DNA from: SXOA01 sp046593355
GTDB lineage: Bacteria > Planctomycetota > Planctomycetia > Pirellulales > Pirellulaceae
Reading direction: 5' to 3'
Assembly: GCA_046593355.1 (NCBI GenBank)
Contig: JBKJNY010000141.1
Location: forward strand, 1 to 64,000
DNA length: 64,000 nt
In this document: positions 1 through 8,281 of the stretch, piece after piece
Position numbering within the stretch: position 1 is the first letter of the stretch
Layout: each line of letters starts with the position of its first letter
The notes under the pieces: generated by a model
Told to the model about the DNA's origin: nothing
What the model saw: only the letters and a program-made list of their open reading frames with translations
Databases searched by the model: none
Translations under genes and position numbers: made by a program

Positions 1-98
1 TCAAAGTCACCAACGCCGAGTTTCAAAGCATCCAGCTTCAACGCCACAACATCTGCCCCCAATGGAATTACACCATCACCCCCCACTCTCGGAAGTAA
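1..98 (+). CDS. ISAzo13-family transposase, C-terminal end (cut by window edge)
   Basis: Only the last 31 codons lie in the window, read in the frame starting at base 3 and stopping with TAA at 96-98. The translated tail ends in CPQWNYTITPHSRK. This resembles the WNYTI-type C-terminus of ISAzo13 ('Rhodopirellula') DDE transposases, a family common in planctomycetes. The rest of the element is off the left edge, so it cannot be said whether the gene is intact. Bases 99-176, up to mfd, show no recognisable gene. The family call rests on a short motif. Confidence 0.6.
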   Translation, partial: KVTNAEFQSIQLQRHNICPQWNYTITPHSRK

Positions 99-176
99 AA
101 AATGCACAGCCCCTAACCAGACTGGTTCGCTGCGATGCTCTTCTCTCCACGGCCTCTTTCGCCGTAGAATTCCCCC

Positions 177-3100
177 ATGACGACGGCAGCATTGTCGGAG
201 GTCGCTGCGGCCGAGAGGATGCGGCACCTGGAGAGATCGCTGTGGGAAAGTGAAGGCTTTGGCGAAGCGGTGGCGGAATTGGCCGCGGGGCGCCCCGCCA
301 CATTCGACGGAGCCTGGGGCTCGAGCTGCGCGCTGCTGGCGGCCGCCCTGACGTCCGGCCGCGGAGCGGATTTCATCGTCGCGGTGCTTCCGACTCAGCG
401 AGAGGCGGATGAATTCACCGCCGATCTGGAGCTTTTCACCCCTGAGCGGCCCCTGCTTTATCCAGCCTGGGAACGCGACCCGGATGAACAGGTTGTGCAG
501 GAAGAGAGCTTTGGCGAGCGGCTGCGGACGATCAAGCGGCTGCTGGCAGAGTGTGGAAATGGCCAAGGGACACAGCTTCTCGTCACTTCCATACAGGCCC
601 TGCTTCAACCCTCCACCCAGCGGTCTACGCTCGAAGCCGCCACTCGCAAGCTGGCTGTCGGCGAGCAGATTGAAATCGAGCCGCTCCTGCGCTGGCTGAC
701 GGAGCGGGGCTTTCATCACACGACGGCGGTGGAACTGCCGGGCGAATTCTGCCATCGCGGCGGCATCTTGGATATCTTCGCGCCGGACTGGTTTCAGCCG
801 ATCCGCATCGAACTGTTCGACGACGAGATCGAATCCATCCGCCGGTTTGAGGTTTCGTCGCAGCGGAGCCTCGAGAAGCTGACGGAAGCGAATGTCACTG
901 TCCTCGCTGCCGCCACGACCGACCGCGGCCATCTCGCCGACTATCTGCCGCAAAATTCCTGGTTCCTGCTGATCGAGCCCAGTCGCATTCAGGAGGAAGG
1001 GCGAAACTATTTGCAGCGCGTGGAGAAGCACGAGCAGTTCCACTCCGTCGCCGGCGTCCTTTCCCAGTGCAGCCGCTTCGCAGTCGCCACCGCGGGCTCC
1101 ATCCTGGAAGGGACCGCCGGCGTCACCTGCCATCTGCCGGTGGAATCGGTCGAGCGATTCAGCGGCGACATTGGCAAGGTGAAGGACGAGCTTGATCGGC
1201 TGGGGGAGGGGCAGGAAGTCTTCGTCGTCGCGCAGACCGAAGCGGAGATCGAGCGGCTGAAAGAGATTCTGATGACGACTCGTCTGGCCGCGACGGGCAA
1301 GTTGCACTTTCCGCTGGGGAGCCTGCGGGAGGGGTTTCGGATTCGGGGAACGGAGTTCGAGGTTGACAATGAAGGGCAGGCAGGAAGCCTACCCCACCTG
1401 GGAATTGTCATCATCACCGGCGGCGAGCTCTTTCATCGCGGCGAACTTCGCCGTTTGCCGCGGCGACGGCTGGGGAAGGCGATTGATAGCTTTCTGGACC
1501 TCCGCGAAGGAGATTTGGTTGTCCATCTCGCTCACGGCATCGGCCGGTATCGCGGCCTGCGGCTGATTGAGAAGCAGGGGCAGGCGGAAGAGCATCTGGA
1601 AATCGAGTTCGACGGCGGGACGAAGATTTATGTCCCGGCGGTGAAAATCGACCTCGTGCAAAAGTACGTCGGCGGCTCGAAAACCCGTCCGTCGCTCGCC
1701 AAGATCGGCGGCAAGTCCTGGCTCAAGCAGAAAATGGCGGCGGAAGTCGCCGTCCGCGATCTGGCGGTCGAGATGCTCGATATGCAGGCCATCCGAGCCT
1801 CCCGGCCGGGTATCACCTTCGGTCCCGACACCGACTGGCAGCGCGAATTCGACAGCAGCTTTCCCTACACCGAAACGCCCGATCAATTGACCGCGATTTC
1901 CGCCATCAAACAGGACATGCATCGCCCGCGACCGATGGACCGGCTGCTGTGCGGTGACGTGGGCTTCGGCAAAACGGAGGTCGCCATGCGGGCGGCTTTC
2001 AAAGCGGTGGATAACGGCCATCAGGTCGCCGTCCTCGTGCCCACAACCATCCTCGCCGAGCAACACTTTCACAGCTTCCGCGAACGGATGGCGGAATTTC
2101 CTTTCGATATCTCCAAGCTCAGCCGCTTCTGTCAGCCGCATGAAGAGCGGGCGACGATCGCCGGCCTCAAATCGGGGCGGATCGACATCGTCATCGGCAC
2201 GCACCGCCTCGCTTCGCAGGACGTGAAGTTTGCCAACCTCGGCCTCGTTGTTATCGATGAAGAGCAGCGGTTCGGCGTCGACGTGAAAGAGCGGCTCAAA
2301 ATGCTCAGGGCCACGGTGGATGTGCTCACGCTTTCCGCCACGCCGATTCCCCGCACGCTGCATATGTCGCTGGTCGGCGTGCGAGACATCTCGAACCTGG
2401 AGACGCCGCCGGCAGATCGCCTGGCCGTCGAGACCAAAGTCACCCGCTGGAACAACGACCTGGTGCGGCACAGCATTCTCCGCGAGTTGAGTCGCGGCGG
2501 GCAGATTTATTTCGTCCACAATCGGGTACACGACATCGAGCTGTTGGCAAACAAACTGCGGACGAATGTTCCCGAGGCCCGCATCCGTGTCGGCCACGCG
2601 CAGATGGCTGACGATGAGCTCGAACAGGTGATGATCGATTTCGTGGCCCACAAGTTCGATCTGCTGCTGGCGACGACGATTATCGAAAGCGGCCTCGACA
2701 TCCCCAACGCCAACACCATCTTCATCGACGAAGCAGACCGCTACGGACTCGCCGATTTGCACCAGCTTCGCGGGCGGGTCGGCCGCTATAAGAACCGGGC
2801 TTATTGCTACCTCTTAATCGATCCGCACAAGCACATCACTCCGAATGCCGCCCGCCGTCTCAAAGCGATTGAGGAATTCAGCGAAATGGGCTCCGGCTTT
2901 GCCATCTCGATGCGGGACTTGGAAATCCGCGGCGCGGGAAACCTGCTCGGCACGCAGCAGAGCGGCCACATCGCCACCGTTGGCTACGAGCTCTATTGCC
3001 AGCTTCTGGAAAATGCCGTTCGCACCCTGCAAAAGATGCCGCCGAAGATGTCGCTGGATGTGGATATCAATCTTCCCGGCGATGCCTTCCTGCCAGCGGA

Positions 3101-3479
3101 ATACGTGGACGACATGCGGCTGAAAATTGATCTCTACCGCCGGCTGACTCGCGTCAGCACCTTCGACGAACTGGCTGATTTCCGCAGCGAGCTTGTCGAC
3201 CGGTTCGGCGAACCTCCACCGCAGACCGTCCGCCTACTGGAGCTAGCGGAGTTGAAAATGGAGGCGGTCACCTGGGTCATTACCGCCATTTTCATTGAGC
3301 AGCAGTATGTCGTCTTCCGCTTCAGCGACCGCCGCCGGATCGAACAGCTCGCCCGGATGCACAAGGGAATCCTGCGAGTCGTGGACGATAAAAGCGCCTA
3401 TCTGCCGATTCCCAAAGGACTTGCGAAGTCCGATGAAATCCTGCGGCTGGTGAAATCGGTCTTGCGGCCGGTGAAATAA
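177..3479 (+). CDS. mfd: Transcription-repair coupling factor Mfd
   Basis: Mfd is an ATP-dependent DNA translocase that removes RNA polymerase stalled at DNA lesions and recruits UvrA for nucleotide excision repair. The 1100 residues show the family order: an N-terminal UvrB-like region, an RNA-polymerase-interacting CarD-like module (EGDLVVHLAHGIGRYRGL, about 444-461), Walker A (GDVGFGKTE, about 593), the Walker B box DEEQRFG (about 694), the LSATPIPRTL helicase motif, RGRVGR (about 865) and a C-terminal TRCF domain. Length is close to the usual 1100-1170. The ATG at 177 has no clear Shine-Dalgarno; a second ATG lies 14 codons in. It is transcribed alone, and a paired-hairpin repeat follows the stop. 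Confidence 0.97.
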   Translation: MTTAALSEVAAAERMRHLERSLWESEGFGEAVAELAAGRPATFDGAWGSSCALLAAALTSGRGADFIVAVLPTQREADEFTADLELFTPERPLLYPAWERDPDEQVVQEESFGERLRTIKRLLAECGNGQGTQLLVTSIQALLQPSTQRSTLEAATRKLAVGEQIEIEPLLRWLTERGFHHTTAVELPGEFCHRGGILDIFAPDWFQPIRIELFDDEIESIRRFEVSSQRSLEKLTEANVTVLAAATTDRGHLADYLPQNSWFLLIEPSRIQEEGRNYLQRVEKHEQFHSVAGVLSQCSRFAVATAGSILEGTAGVTCHLPVESVERFSGDIGKVKDELDRLGEGQEVFVVAQTEAEIERLKEILMTTRLAATGKLHFPLGSLREGFRIRGTEFEVDNEGQAGSLPHLGIVIITGGELFHRGELRRLPRRRLGKAIDSFLDLREGDLVVHLAHGIGRYRGLRLIEKQGQAEEHLEIEFDGGTKIYVPAVKIDLVQKYVGGSKTRPSLAKIGGKSWLKQKMAAEVAVRDLAVEMLDMQAIRASRPGITFGPDTDWQREFDSSFPYTETPDQLTAISAIKQDMHRPRPMDRLLCGDVGFGKTEVAMRAAFKAVDNGHQVAVLVPTTILAEQHFHSFRERMAEFPFDISKLSRFCQPHEERATIAGLKSGRIDIVIGTHRLASQDVKFANLGLVVIDEEQRFGVDVKERLKMLRATVDVLTLSATPIPRTLHMSLVGVRDISNLETPPADRLAVETKVTRWNNDLVRHSILRELSRGGQIYFVHNRVHDIELLANKLRTNVPEARIRVGHAQMADDELEQVMIDFVAHKFDLLLATTIIESGLDIPNANTIFIDEADRYGLADLHQLRGRVGRYKNRAYCYLLIDPHKHITPNAARRLKAIEEFSEMGSGFAISMRDLEIRGAGNLLGTQQSGHIATVGYELYCQLLENAVRTLQKMPPKMSLDVDINLPGDAFLPAEYVDDMRLKIDLYRRLTRVSTFDELADFRSELVDRFGEPPPQTVRLLELAELKMEAVTWVITAIFIEQQYVVFRFSDRRRIEQLARMHKGILRVVDDKSAYLPIPKGLAKSDEILRLVKSVLRPVK

Positions 3480-3502
3480 CGCGGCTACAATCCCGCCCCA
3501 TT

Positions 3503-3570
3503 GTAGTCCGCTCACTCCGTGAGCGCGGCTTCTCGTTGATGCGGGCCCGCACACGGAGTGTGTGGGCTAC
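3503..3570. repeat. Paired-hairpin intergenic repeat, copy 1
   Basis: Two adjacent hairpins are bounded by GTAGTCC and GGGCTAC. The first stem is CGCTCA/TGAGCG with loop CTCCG. The second is GCCCGCACA/TGTGTGGGC with loop CGGAG. It lies between mfd and the isomerase gene. Similar units occur at 5031-5081, 22998-23048, 33618-33685 and 62394-62461. A possible GTG at 3562 falls inside the repeat, which argues against it as a start codon. Confidence 0.85.
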
Positions 3571-3588
3571 ATTCTTGCGAGGGATTTC

Positions 3589-5031
3589 GTGCCGCACCGC
3601 TTACTAATAATAGCGTCCCTCATCCTTCTCGCACCCCTCGGCCCGCCGGCGGTACTGGGCCAGCAGCAGCCACCCCCCGGACCATTCAGCGGACGAGAAG
3701 ATCCCTACTTTCCCAGAACGAATCAGCCGCAGCGCTATCCCATCGTCAATCAGCCGACGCCTCTTCCCAAGCTCGGGTCTCTCACCGAAGAGGTAGTAGA
3801 AACTCCGCAGCCGGAATTCCGACAACCGGTCCTCCGACAACCAGGCGCGGCAGTGGGCAGCCAGGGAATTGGCCAGGCCAGCGCCCAAACCGACGACCCG
3901 CCGGGCGAGTTGGGAGACCGCTTCCGTCCTGGCGAGATCATGGCCCGGATCGGCGATCAGATCGTGCTCTACGGCGATGTCGCCTCGCTCGTCGATCAAG
4001 GCATGAACGCGGATCGGGCCCGCATCACCAACAAGTACCAGCTCGCGGAGTTCAACGCCCGCCGCGATGCCTCCATCAAGAGCCTCACCCGGCAACTGGC
4101 GGAGAAGAAGCTGCAATACGTGGAATTCCGCCGCACGATTGCCCTCAAGGCCAAGGACAAGGCGGTCGAAGCCGAGAAGGACATCAACAAGAACGTGAAG
4201 AACGCCTTCGACAACGGGCTGGTCGAGATGCGCGACAAGCTCGACAAGGCCACCACCCGCAAGCAGATCGAAGAGCTGATGCGTGGGGATATCGTCCTTC
4301 CCCGCCTGGCTCTCCTCATGAAGGAGAACAGCCTCGAGACGCATGCCCAGCTCGACGAAACGCTGCGGACCTTTGGCTCGTCGCTCGACAAGCAGCTCGC
4401 CATGTTTCGCGAGCATAACCTGGGACAGTCGGCGGTCATCGAGAAAATCAAGAAGCAGCCGGAAGTGACGCACGCGGACCTGCTTGAGTATTACCGCAAG
4501 AATCCCGACAAATTCGCCGTCCCCGCCAAGGCCCGGTTCGAATTGCTCAGCATCTACTTCAGCCGATCCGAGGGCCGAACCGAGGCGGAGAGAAAGTCCG
4601 CCGCCAACGACCAACTCCGCGAGATGGGAAACGCCGTCTTTCTCGGCAGTCCGTTCGCCGAAGTGGCCAAGAAGTTTTCGCACGAAGCCAACGCCTCCGC
4701 GGGCGGTCAGTATGACTGGATCAGCAAGGGGAGCCTGGCCTCTGAAGTGATTGATGCCGCCGCCTTCTCCTTGCCGCTGAACCGACTCAGTATGGTTTTG
4801 GAAGATGAACGGGGCTATCACATCGTGCGGGTCCTGGAACGGTCGGAAGCGCGGCAGATTCCCTTTGAAGAGGCCCAGAAAGAGATCAAGGAAACGATCA
4901 AAAAAGAACGCCGCGAAGCGAAAATCAAAGAGGTGCTGGAGTCCCTGAAGGAAGCCACCACCATCTGGACCGTTTACGACGAAGAAGATGAAGCAGCCAG
5001 AAATCCCGCCAAGGCGGGAGCGGTAAGATAG
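3589..5031 (+). CDS. Exported parvulin-type peptidyl-prolyl isomerase (SurA/PpiC-like)
   Basis: This is a predicted periplasmic folding factor of 480 residues. A short N-terminal signal (PHRLLIIASLILLAPLG) is followed by a proline/glutamine-rich linker, a charged helical SurA_N-like region and a PpiC rotamase domain at about 312-415 with the typical AGGQYDW...SGSL-like pattern (here ASAGGQYDWISKGSLASE). I chose the GTG at 3589 because GAGGG lies 5 nt upstream and the signal peptide then starts correctly. The frame is also open from a GTG at 3562, but that lies in a repeat. The stop overlaps the first base of a long hairpin shared with the convergent WD40 gene. The client proteins are unknown. 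Confidence 0.85.
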   Translation: MPHRLLIIASLILLAPLGPPAVLGQQQPPPGPFSGREDPYFPRTNQPQRYPIVNQPTPLPKLGSLTEEVVETPQPEFRQPVLRQPGAAVGSQGIGQASAQTDDPPGELGDRFRPGEIMARIGDQIVLYGDVASLVDQGMNADRARITNKYQLAEFNARRDASIKSLTRQLAEKKLQYVEFRRTIALKAKDKAVEAEKDINKNVKNAFDNGLVEMRDKLDKATTRKQIEELMRGDIVLPRLALLMKENSLETHAQLDETLRTFGSSLDKQLAMFREHNLGQSAVIEKIKKQPEVTHADLLEYYRKNPDKFAVPAKARFELLSIYFSRSEGRTEAERKSAANDQLREMGNAVFLGSPFAEVAKKFSHEANASAGGQYDWISKGSLASEVIDAAAFSLPLNRLSMVLEDERGYHIVRVLERSEARQIPFEEAQKEIKETIKKERREAKIKEVLESLKEATTIWTVYDEEDEAARNPAKAGAVR

Positions 5032-5081
5032 TCGCCTTTCGCTCCGCGAAAGGACGCTTCTTTCGCGGAGCGAAAGGCGAC
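5031..5081. repeat. Perfect 22-bp-stem hairpin between convergent genes (paired-hairpin family copy 2)
   Basis: The arms 5031-5052 and 5060-5081 are exact reverse complements with a 7-nt centre. Each arm can itself fold, as CTTTCG-CTCCG-CGAAAG and CTTTCG-CGGAG-CGAAAG. It fills the whole gap between the isomerase gene and the convergent WD40 gene, so it may end transcription in both directions, although there is no clear U-tract. Its architecture matches the repeat at 3503-3570. Confidence 0.85.
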
Positions 5082-5083
5082 AT

Positions 5084-6319
5084 TCACTTCGGCAACGGCC
5101 ACAGTCGGACCGAGTGGTCCCAACTGCCCGAGGCGGCGTATTTTCCGTTCTTGGAAAGCGCGACTTTGCCGATCGCGCCGGTGTGTCCCTCGTAAATCTG
5201 GAGCAGCTCGCCCGTTTCCACGTTCCAGAGCCGGACTTTCTGATCGAGCGAGCCGGTGAGGGCCCGCTTGCCGTCGGCGGAATAAGCGACCCCTTCCACC
5301 CGCCCGGTGTGACCGGACAGCACTTTTGCCGGCGTCCCCTTTTCCAGATCCCACACGATGGCCGAATTGTCCCAGCCGCCGGAGAGCAAGCGGTCCCCTT
5401 TCGTCGAGAAGGCGAGGGCTACCGCAGCCTGCGAATGCCCCTGCAACTCCTTCTTGACCGCAAGTTTTTCCAGATCCCACAGCCGGATATGGGGATGGTC
5501 GCCGGCGACCGCGACTGTCTTGCTGTCGGGAGAAAGGGCCACGCTCCAGATGCGGCCGAGATGCGGCGGATCGAGCTGCTTGACCGCTTTGCCATTGCGG
5601 GCGTCGTAGAGGATGCAAGTTTTGTCCCAACTGCCGGTGAGGATCAGCGTGCCGTCGTCCGAAACCGCCACGGCTGAGACGCGGTCGGTATGCCCCAGGA
5701 GCGTGGCCGTTTCTTTTCCCGATTCGACTTCCCAAATTTTGGCCGTGTTGTCGCTGCTGGAGGAAACCAGGCGGCTGCTATCGGCGAACCAGGCGATGGC
5801 GGTGATGGCGTTCTTGTGGCCGTCGAACTGCTTGTGAAGCGAACCGTCCTTCATGTTCCAGATGCGGATCGAGAAGTCGGAGCCCTCAGTCCAGTTGCCA
5901 TTCAGCTCCTGCCCGCCGCCGCCGCTGGCGAGGAAGCGGCCGTCTGGGGAGAACGCGACCGCCCAGACAATGTCCTTATGCTCCTCCCAGATGCGGATCG
6001 GGCTGTACTTCTTTTTCTCCAGAGTCTTGAGCAACTCCGCCGCCCGGTAACGCAGCTCCAAATCGCTGGCCGATTGCGAGGCCTCAGCCACCTGGTCCCA
6101 AGCCGCTTCCCCAATGTTGAGCAGCCTCCGCCCCGCCGCCTCGCGGGCGTCATAGGACTCGCCGCCGAGGTCGTCCACCAGCCGCTCTACCTCCGTCAAG
6201 ACCTGTGCCGGTTCCGGTTGCGTGGCGTCGTCAAGCTCCTGGGCGCGGAGGGGCGAGGAAAGTAGCAAAGCCAGAATGGGAAGCAGACGGGAGTGGGACA
6301 CGGAAAACACGGGGAACAC
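5084..6319 (-). CDS. Exported WD40-repeat protein, single seven-blade propeller
   Basis: The 411 residues begin with a signal peptide (about 1-27, ending LRAQ). A short helical HEAT-like stretch (about 35-105) carries a DLGGESYDAREAA motif often seen in planctomycete exported proteins. Seven WD repeats follow (about 108-411), each with GH at the start and IW/LW at the end, enough for one beta-propeller. Such domains are protein-interaction platforms, and no enzymatic motif is present. The gene is convergent with the isomerase gene and its start lies 118 bp from the divergent SMP-30-like gene. Function is not predictable beyond scaffolding. Confidence 0.85.
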   Translation of the reverse strand: MFPVFSVSHSRLLPILALLLSSPLRAQELDDATQPEPAQVLTEVERLVDDLGGESYDAREAAGRRLLNIGEAAWDQVAEASQSASDLELRYRAAELLKTLEKKKYSPIRIWEEHKDIVWAVAFSPDGRFLASGGGGQELNGNWTEGSDFSIRIWNMKDGSLHKQFDGHKNAITAIAWFADSSRLVSSSSDNTAKIWEVESGKETATLLGHTDRVSAVAVSDDGTLILTGSWDKTCILYDARNGKAVKQLDPPHLGRIWSVALSPDSKTVAVAGDHPHIRLWDLEKLAVKKELQGHSQAAVALAFSTKGDRLLSGGWDNSAIVWDLEKGTPAKVLSGHTGRVEGVAYSADGKRALTGSLDQKVRLWNVETGELLQIYEGHTGAIGKVALSKNGKYAASGSWDHSVRLWPLPK

Positions 6320-6437
6320 GGATGGGAAGCGAGCGGGAGCAACGCCTCCTTATGATAGTCCGCCAGAGTGACGCCCGGCAATTCGTCCGCTAAACTTGCA
6401 GCCAGTGAGCCCATCCCACTCTCCCGGAGCCGCCGCC

Positions 6438-7394
6438 ATGCGAAACACACTTGCCTTGAGCCTGCTGCTTGTCGCCTTGACCTCGATTCCTGCTTCCTCC
6501 CCGGCTGCCGATGAACTGCCAGCCGCGGACAAAGCCAAGACGGTCGAAGTCTTCCGCGTCCCCGCCTACTGTGAAGGGGTGGTCTTCGACCATGCGGGCA
6601 ACGGCTATGTCTCCTGGAACAAGAGCATCACCAAGTTTTCGCTCGATGGGAAAAACTCCGTCTGGGCCGAGACCGGCGCACCCAATGGTCACAAGATCCT
6701 GGCCGACGGCACGCACCTCGTCTGCGACGCCAGCCATCATGCGGTGCTGCATCTCTCCGCCGACGGCAAGATGCTGGAACATGCCGCCAAGGAATTCGAC
6801 GACAAACCATTGCTCGGTCCCAACGACTTGACGCTCGATACGGCCAGCGGCGGCTTCTATTTTAGCGATCCAGGAGGCAGCGGCCGGGACAACCTCATCG
6901 GTCGAGCCCACTACGTCGACAAGGCCGGCAAGGTGCATCTCGTCGACAAAGGGCTGGCCTATCCCAACGGCATCGTCCTCACGCCCGACGGCAAGAAACT
7001 CTACCTGGCCGAAAGCCAGCTCAATCGGGTTCTCGTCTACGAAGTGACAGGCCCCGGCATGGTGGGCGAGCGCAAGCTCTTTGCCGACCTTCCCAAGCAC
7101 GAGAGCGGCGACTTCATGCAGGCCCAGCCCGACGGCATGTGCCTCGACGCAGCCGGCAACCTCTACGTCGCCCACTACGGCATGAAGAAAGTGGAAGTCC
7201 TCAGCCCCGCCGGCAAGCTCATCCGCCAATACGACGGCGGCAACACCACCACCAGCAACGTCGCCTTCGGCGGCCCGAAGCACGACCAGCTCTTCATCAC
7301 CGGCGGAATCGGCAAGGAAGCCGGTGAGGGTGGGCTGTTCCGGATTGATTTGGGCGTAAGGGGGTTGATGATATTGCCGATGGGGAAACAGTAG
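6438..7394 (+). CDS. SMP-30/gluconolactonase-like exported beta-propeller protein
   Basis: The protein has 318 residues from the ATG at 6438, preceded by GGAG about 8 nt upstream. In-frame codons upstream give no signal peptide, whereas MRNTLALSLLLVALTSIPA from this ATG does. The mature part has the SMP-30/LRE pattern: GPNDLTLD, FSDPGG, YPNGIVLTPDGKKLYLAES, PDGMCLDAAGNLYVAHYG and a terminal F-R-I-D-L strand. Family members are calcium-dependent lactonases or esterases. The metal-site acidic and Asn positions (PND, YPNG, PDG) look conserved. The exact substrate is unknown. Confidence 0.85.
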   Translation: MRNTLALSLLLVALTSIPASSPAADELPAADKAKTVEVFRVPAYCEGVVFDHAGNGYVSWNKSITKFSLDGKNSVWAETGAPNGHKILADGTHLVCDASHHAVLHLSADGKMLEHAAKEFDDKPLLGPNDLTLDTASGGFYFSDPGGSGRDNLIGRAHYVDKAGKVHLVDKGLAYPNGIVLTPDGKKLYLAESQLNRVLVYEVTGPGMVGERKLFADLPKHESGDFMQAQPDGMCLDAAGNLYVAHYGMKKVEVLSPAGKLIRQYDGGNTTTSNVAFGGPKHDQLFITGGIGKEAGEGGLFRIDLGVRGLMILPMGKQ

Positions 7395-7407
7395 CGATCC
7401 GGGTTCG

Positions 7408-8259
7408 CTAGTTTTCCCACCATTTGGAGGCTGGCGTTGCCGTGCTGATGACAACCTTGGTCGTCCGTTGTGGCGGCGACCAAGCCGGGACTTCGCCATC
7501 TAAGGCGACGGCCCTTGACCAATACGCCGCGACGTAGATCAGCGTCAGCAACGGGGTGAGAAGATCAATGAACAGGTTGGAAATAGCGGACGTAATCCAG
7601 TTGTCGATTTGCGGAAAGACAATCAGCGGAATCACGGCGATTGCGCCCAGCAGGATGAGGACGGTGAGGGTGGCTATTCCCAGGATCAGGAAACCCCAGA
7701 AAGTGCCTTTTGTTAACGCCATGCTGCGTTTCAAGCAAGCAACTCCATTCAGCCCCTCGTTCACGGCCACGCAGTAGTAGAGCGAAAAGCGAACGGCCAA
7801 AAACACGCCGGGAACTACCAAGAGCAAGAGACCAATCCCCACGGCAAACTGGCTCACAATCCCGGTCCAAAACAGGCGGGGCCAGGCGGCAATTCCTTGG
7901 CGTAACGCTGCCAGCGTTGATATCGGCTGGCCGCGAAGATCGCTCATGCCAATCGCCATGACGCTGGCGTACGCGATGATTCCAAACAGGCCTTCCATCA
8001 AGGAATTAAGGCGAAAGACCGCACCGATGTCGTCCGCTTCGAATACAAAGTATTCGCAATAACTTTCAATGACTTCAATCGGACACCAAACGAAGAGTGT
8101 CACCACGGCGACCGCTAGGAAATTGCGACGATAAAGATGAAAACCAGTTGCGACGATGCTCGTGAAGGAGAATGGCGGCCCTGCCGTTTGATCGAGCGCC
8201 TCCGCCGGCTGAGGGGAGGCGTACGGATTGAGTCGTTGATCTTCTTGATCGTCGTTCAT
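7408..8259 (-). CDS. Multi-pass membrane protein with NPYASP N-terminus
   Basis: This is a 283-residue protein of unknown function. It starts with an acidic cytoplasmic tail containing NPYASPQ, a motif I associate with planctomycete membrane proteins. About five or six hydrophobic segments follow (for example FLAVAVVTLFVW, GLLLLVVPGVFLAV and LTVLILLGAIAVIPLIV). The arrangement resembles glycerophosphodiester-phosphodiesterase membrane-domain or DUF975-type proteins, including a G-x-x-x-x-R-F/Y-pattern loop. It ends just after the convergent SMP-30-like gene and follows the thioredoxin/PDZ gene on the same strand, 22 nt downstream, so the two may be co-transcribed. Confidence 0.75.
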   Translation of the reverse strand: MNDDQEDQRLNPYASPQPAEALDQTAGPPFSFTSIVATGFHLYRRNFLAVAVVTLFVWCPIEVIESYCEYFVFEADDIGAVFRLNSLMEGLFGIIAYASVMAIGMSDLRGQPISTLAALRQGIAAWPRLFWTGIVSQFAVGIGLLLLVVPGVFLAVRFSLYYCVAVNEGLNGVACLKRSMALTKGTFWGFLILGIATLTVLILLGAIAVIPLIVFPQIDNWITSAISNLFIDLLTPLLTLIYVAAYWSRAVALDGEVPAWSPPQRTTKVVISTATPASKWWEN

Positions 8260-8281
8260 GAAGCGAGAATCAGGATGATGG

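Noticed and set aside
1389..2762. Long open frame antisense to mfd
   Set aside because: It lies wholly inside mfd on the other strand and shows no domain; high-GC genes routinely leave such frames.
3562..3588. GTG at 3562 as start of the parvulin gene
   Set aside because: It lies inside a paired-hairpin repeat and puts residues before the signal peptide; GTG at 3589 has a ribosome-binding site.
3604..4821. Long open frame antisense to the parvulin gene
   Set aside because: Shadow frame with no recognisable domain; the parvulin reading has signal peptide and PpiC motifs.
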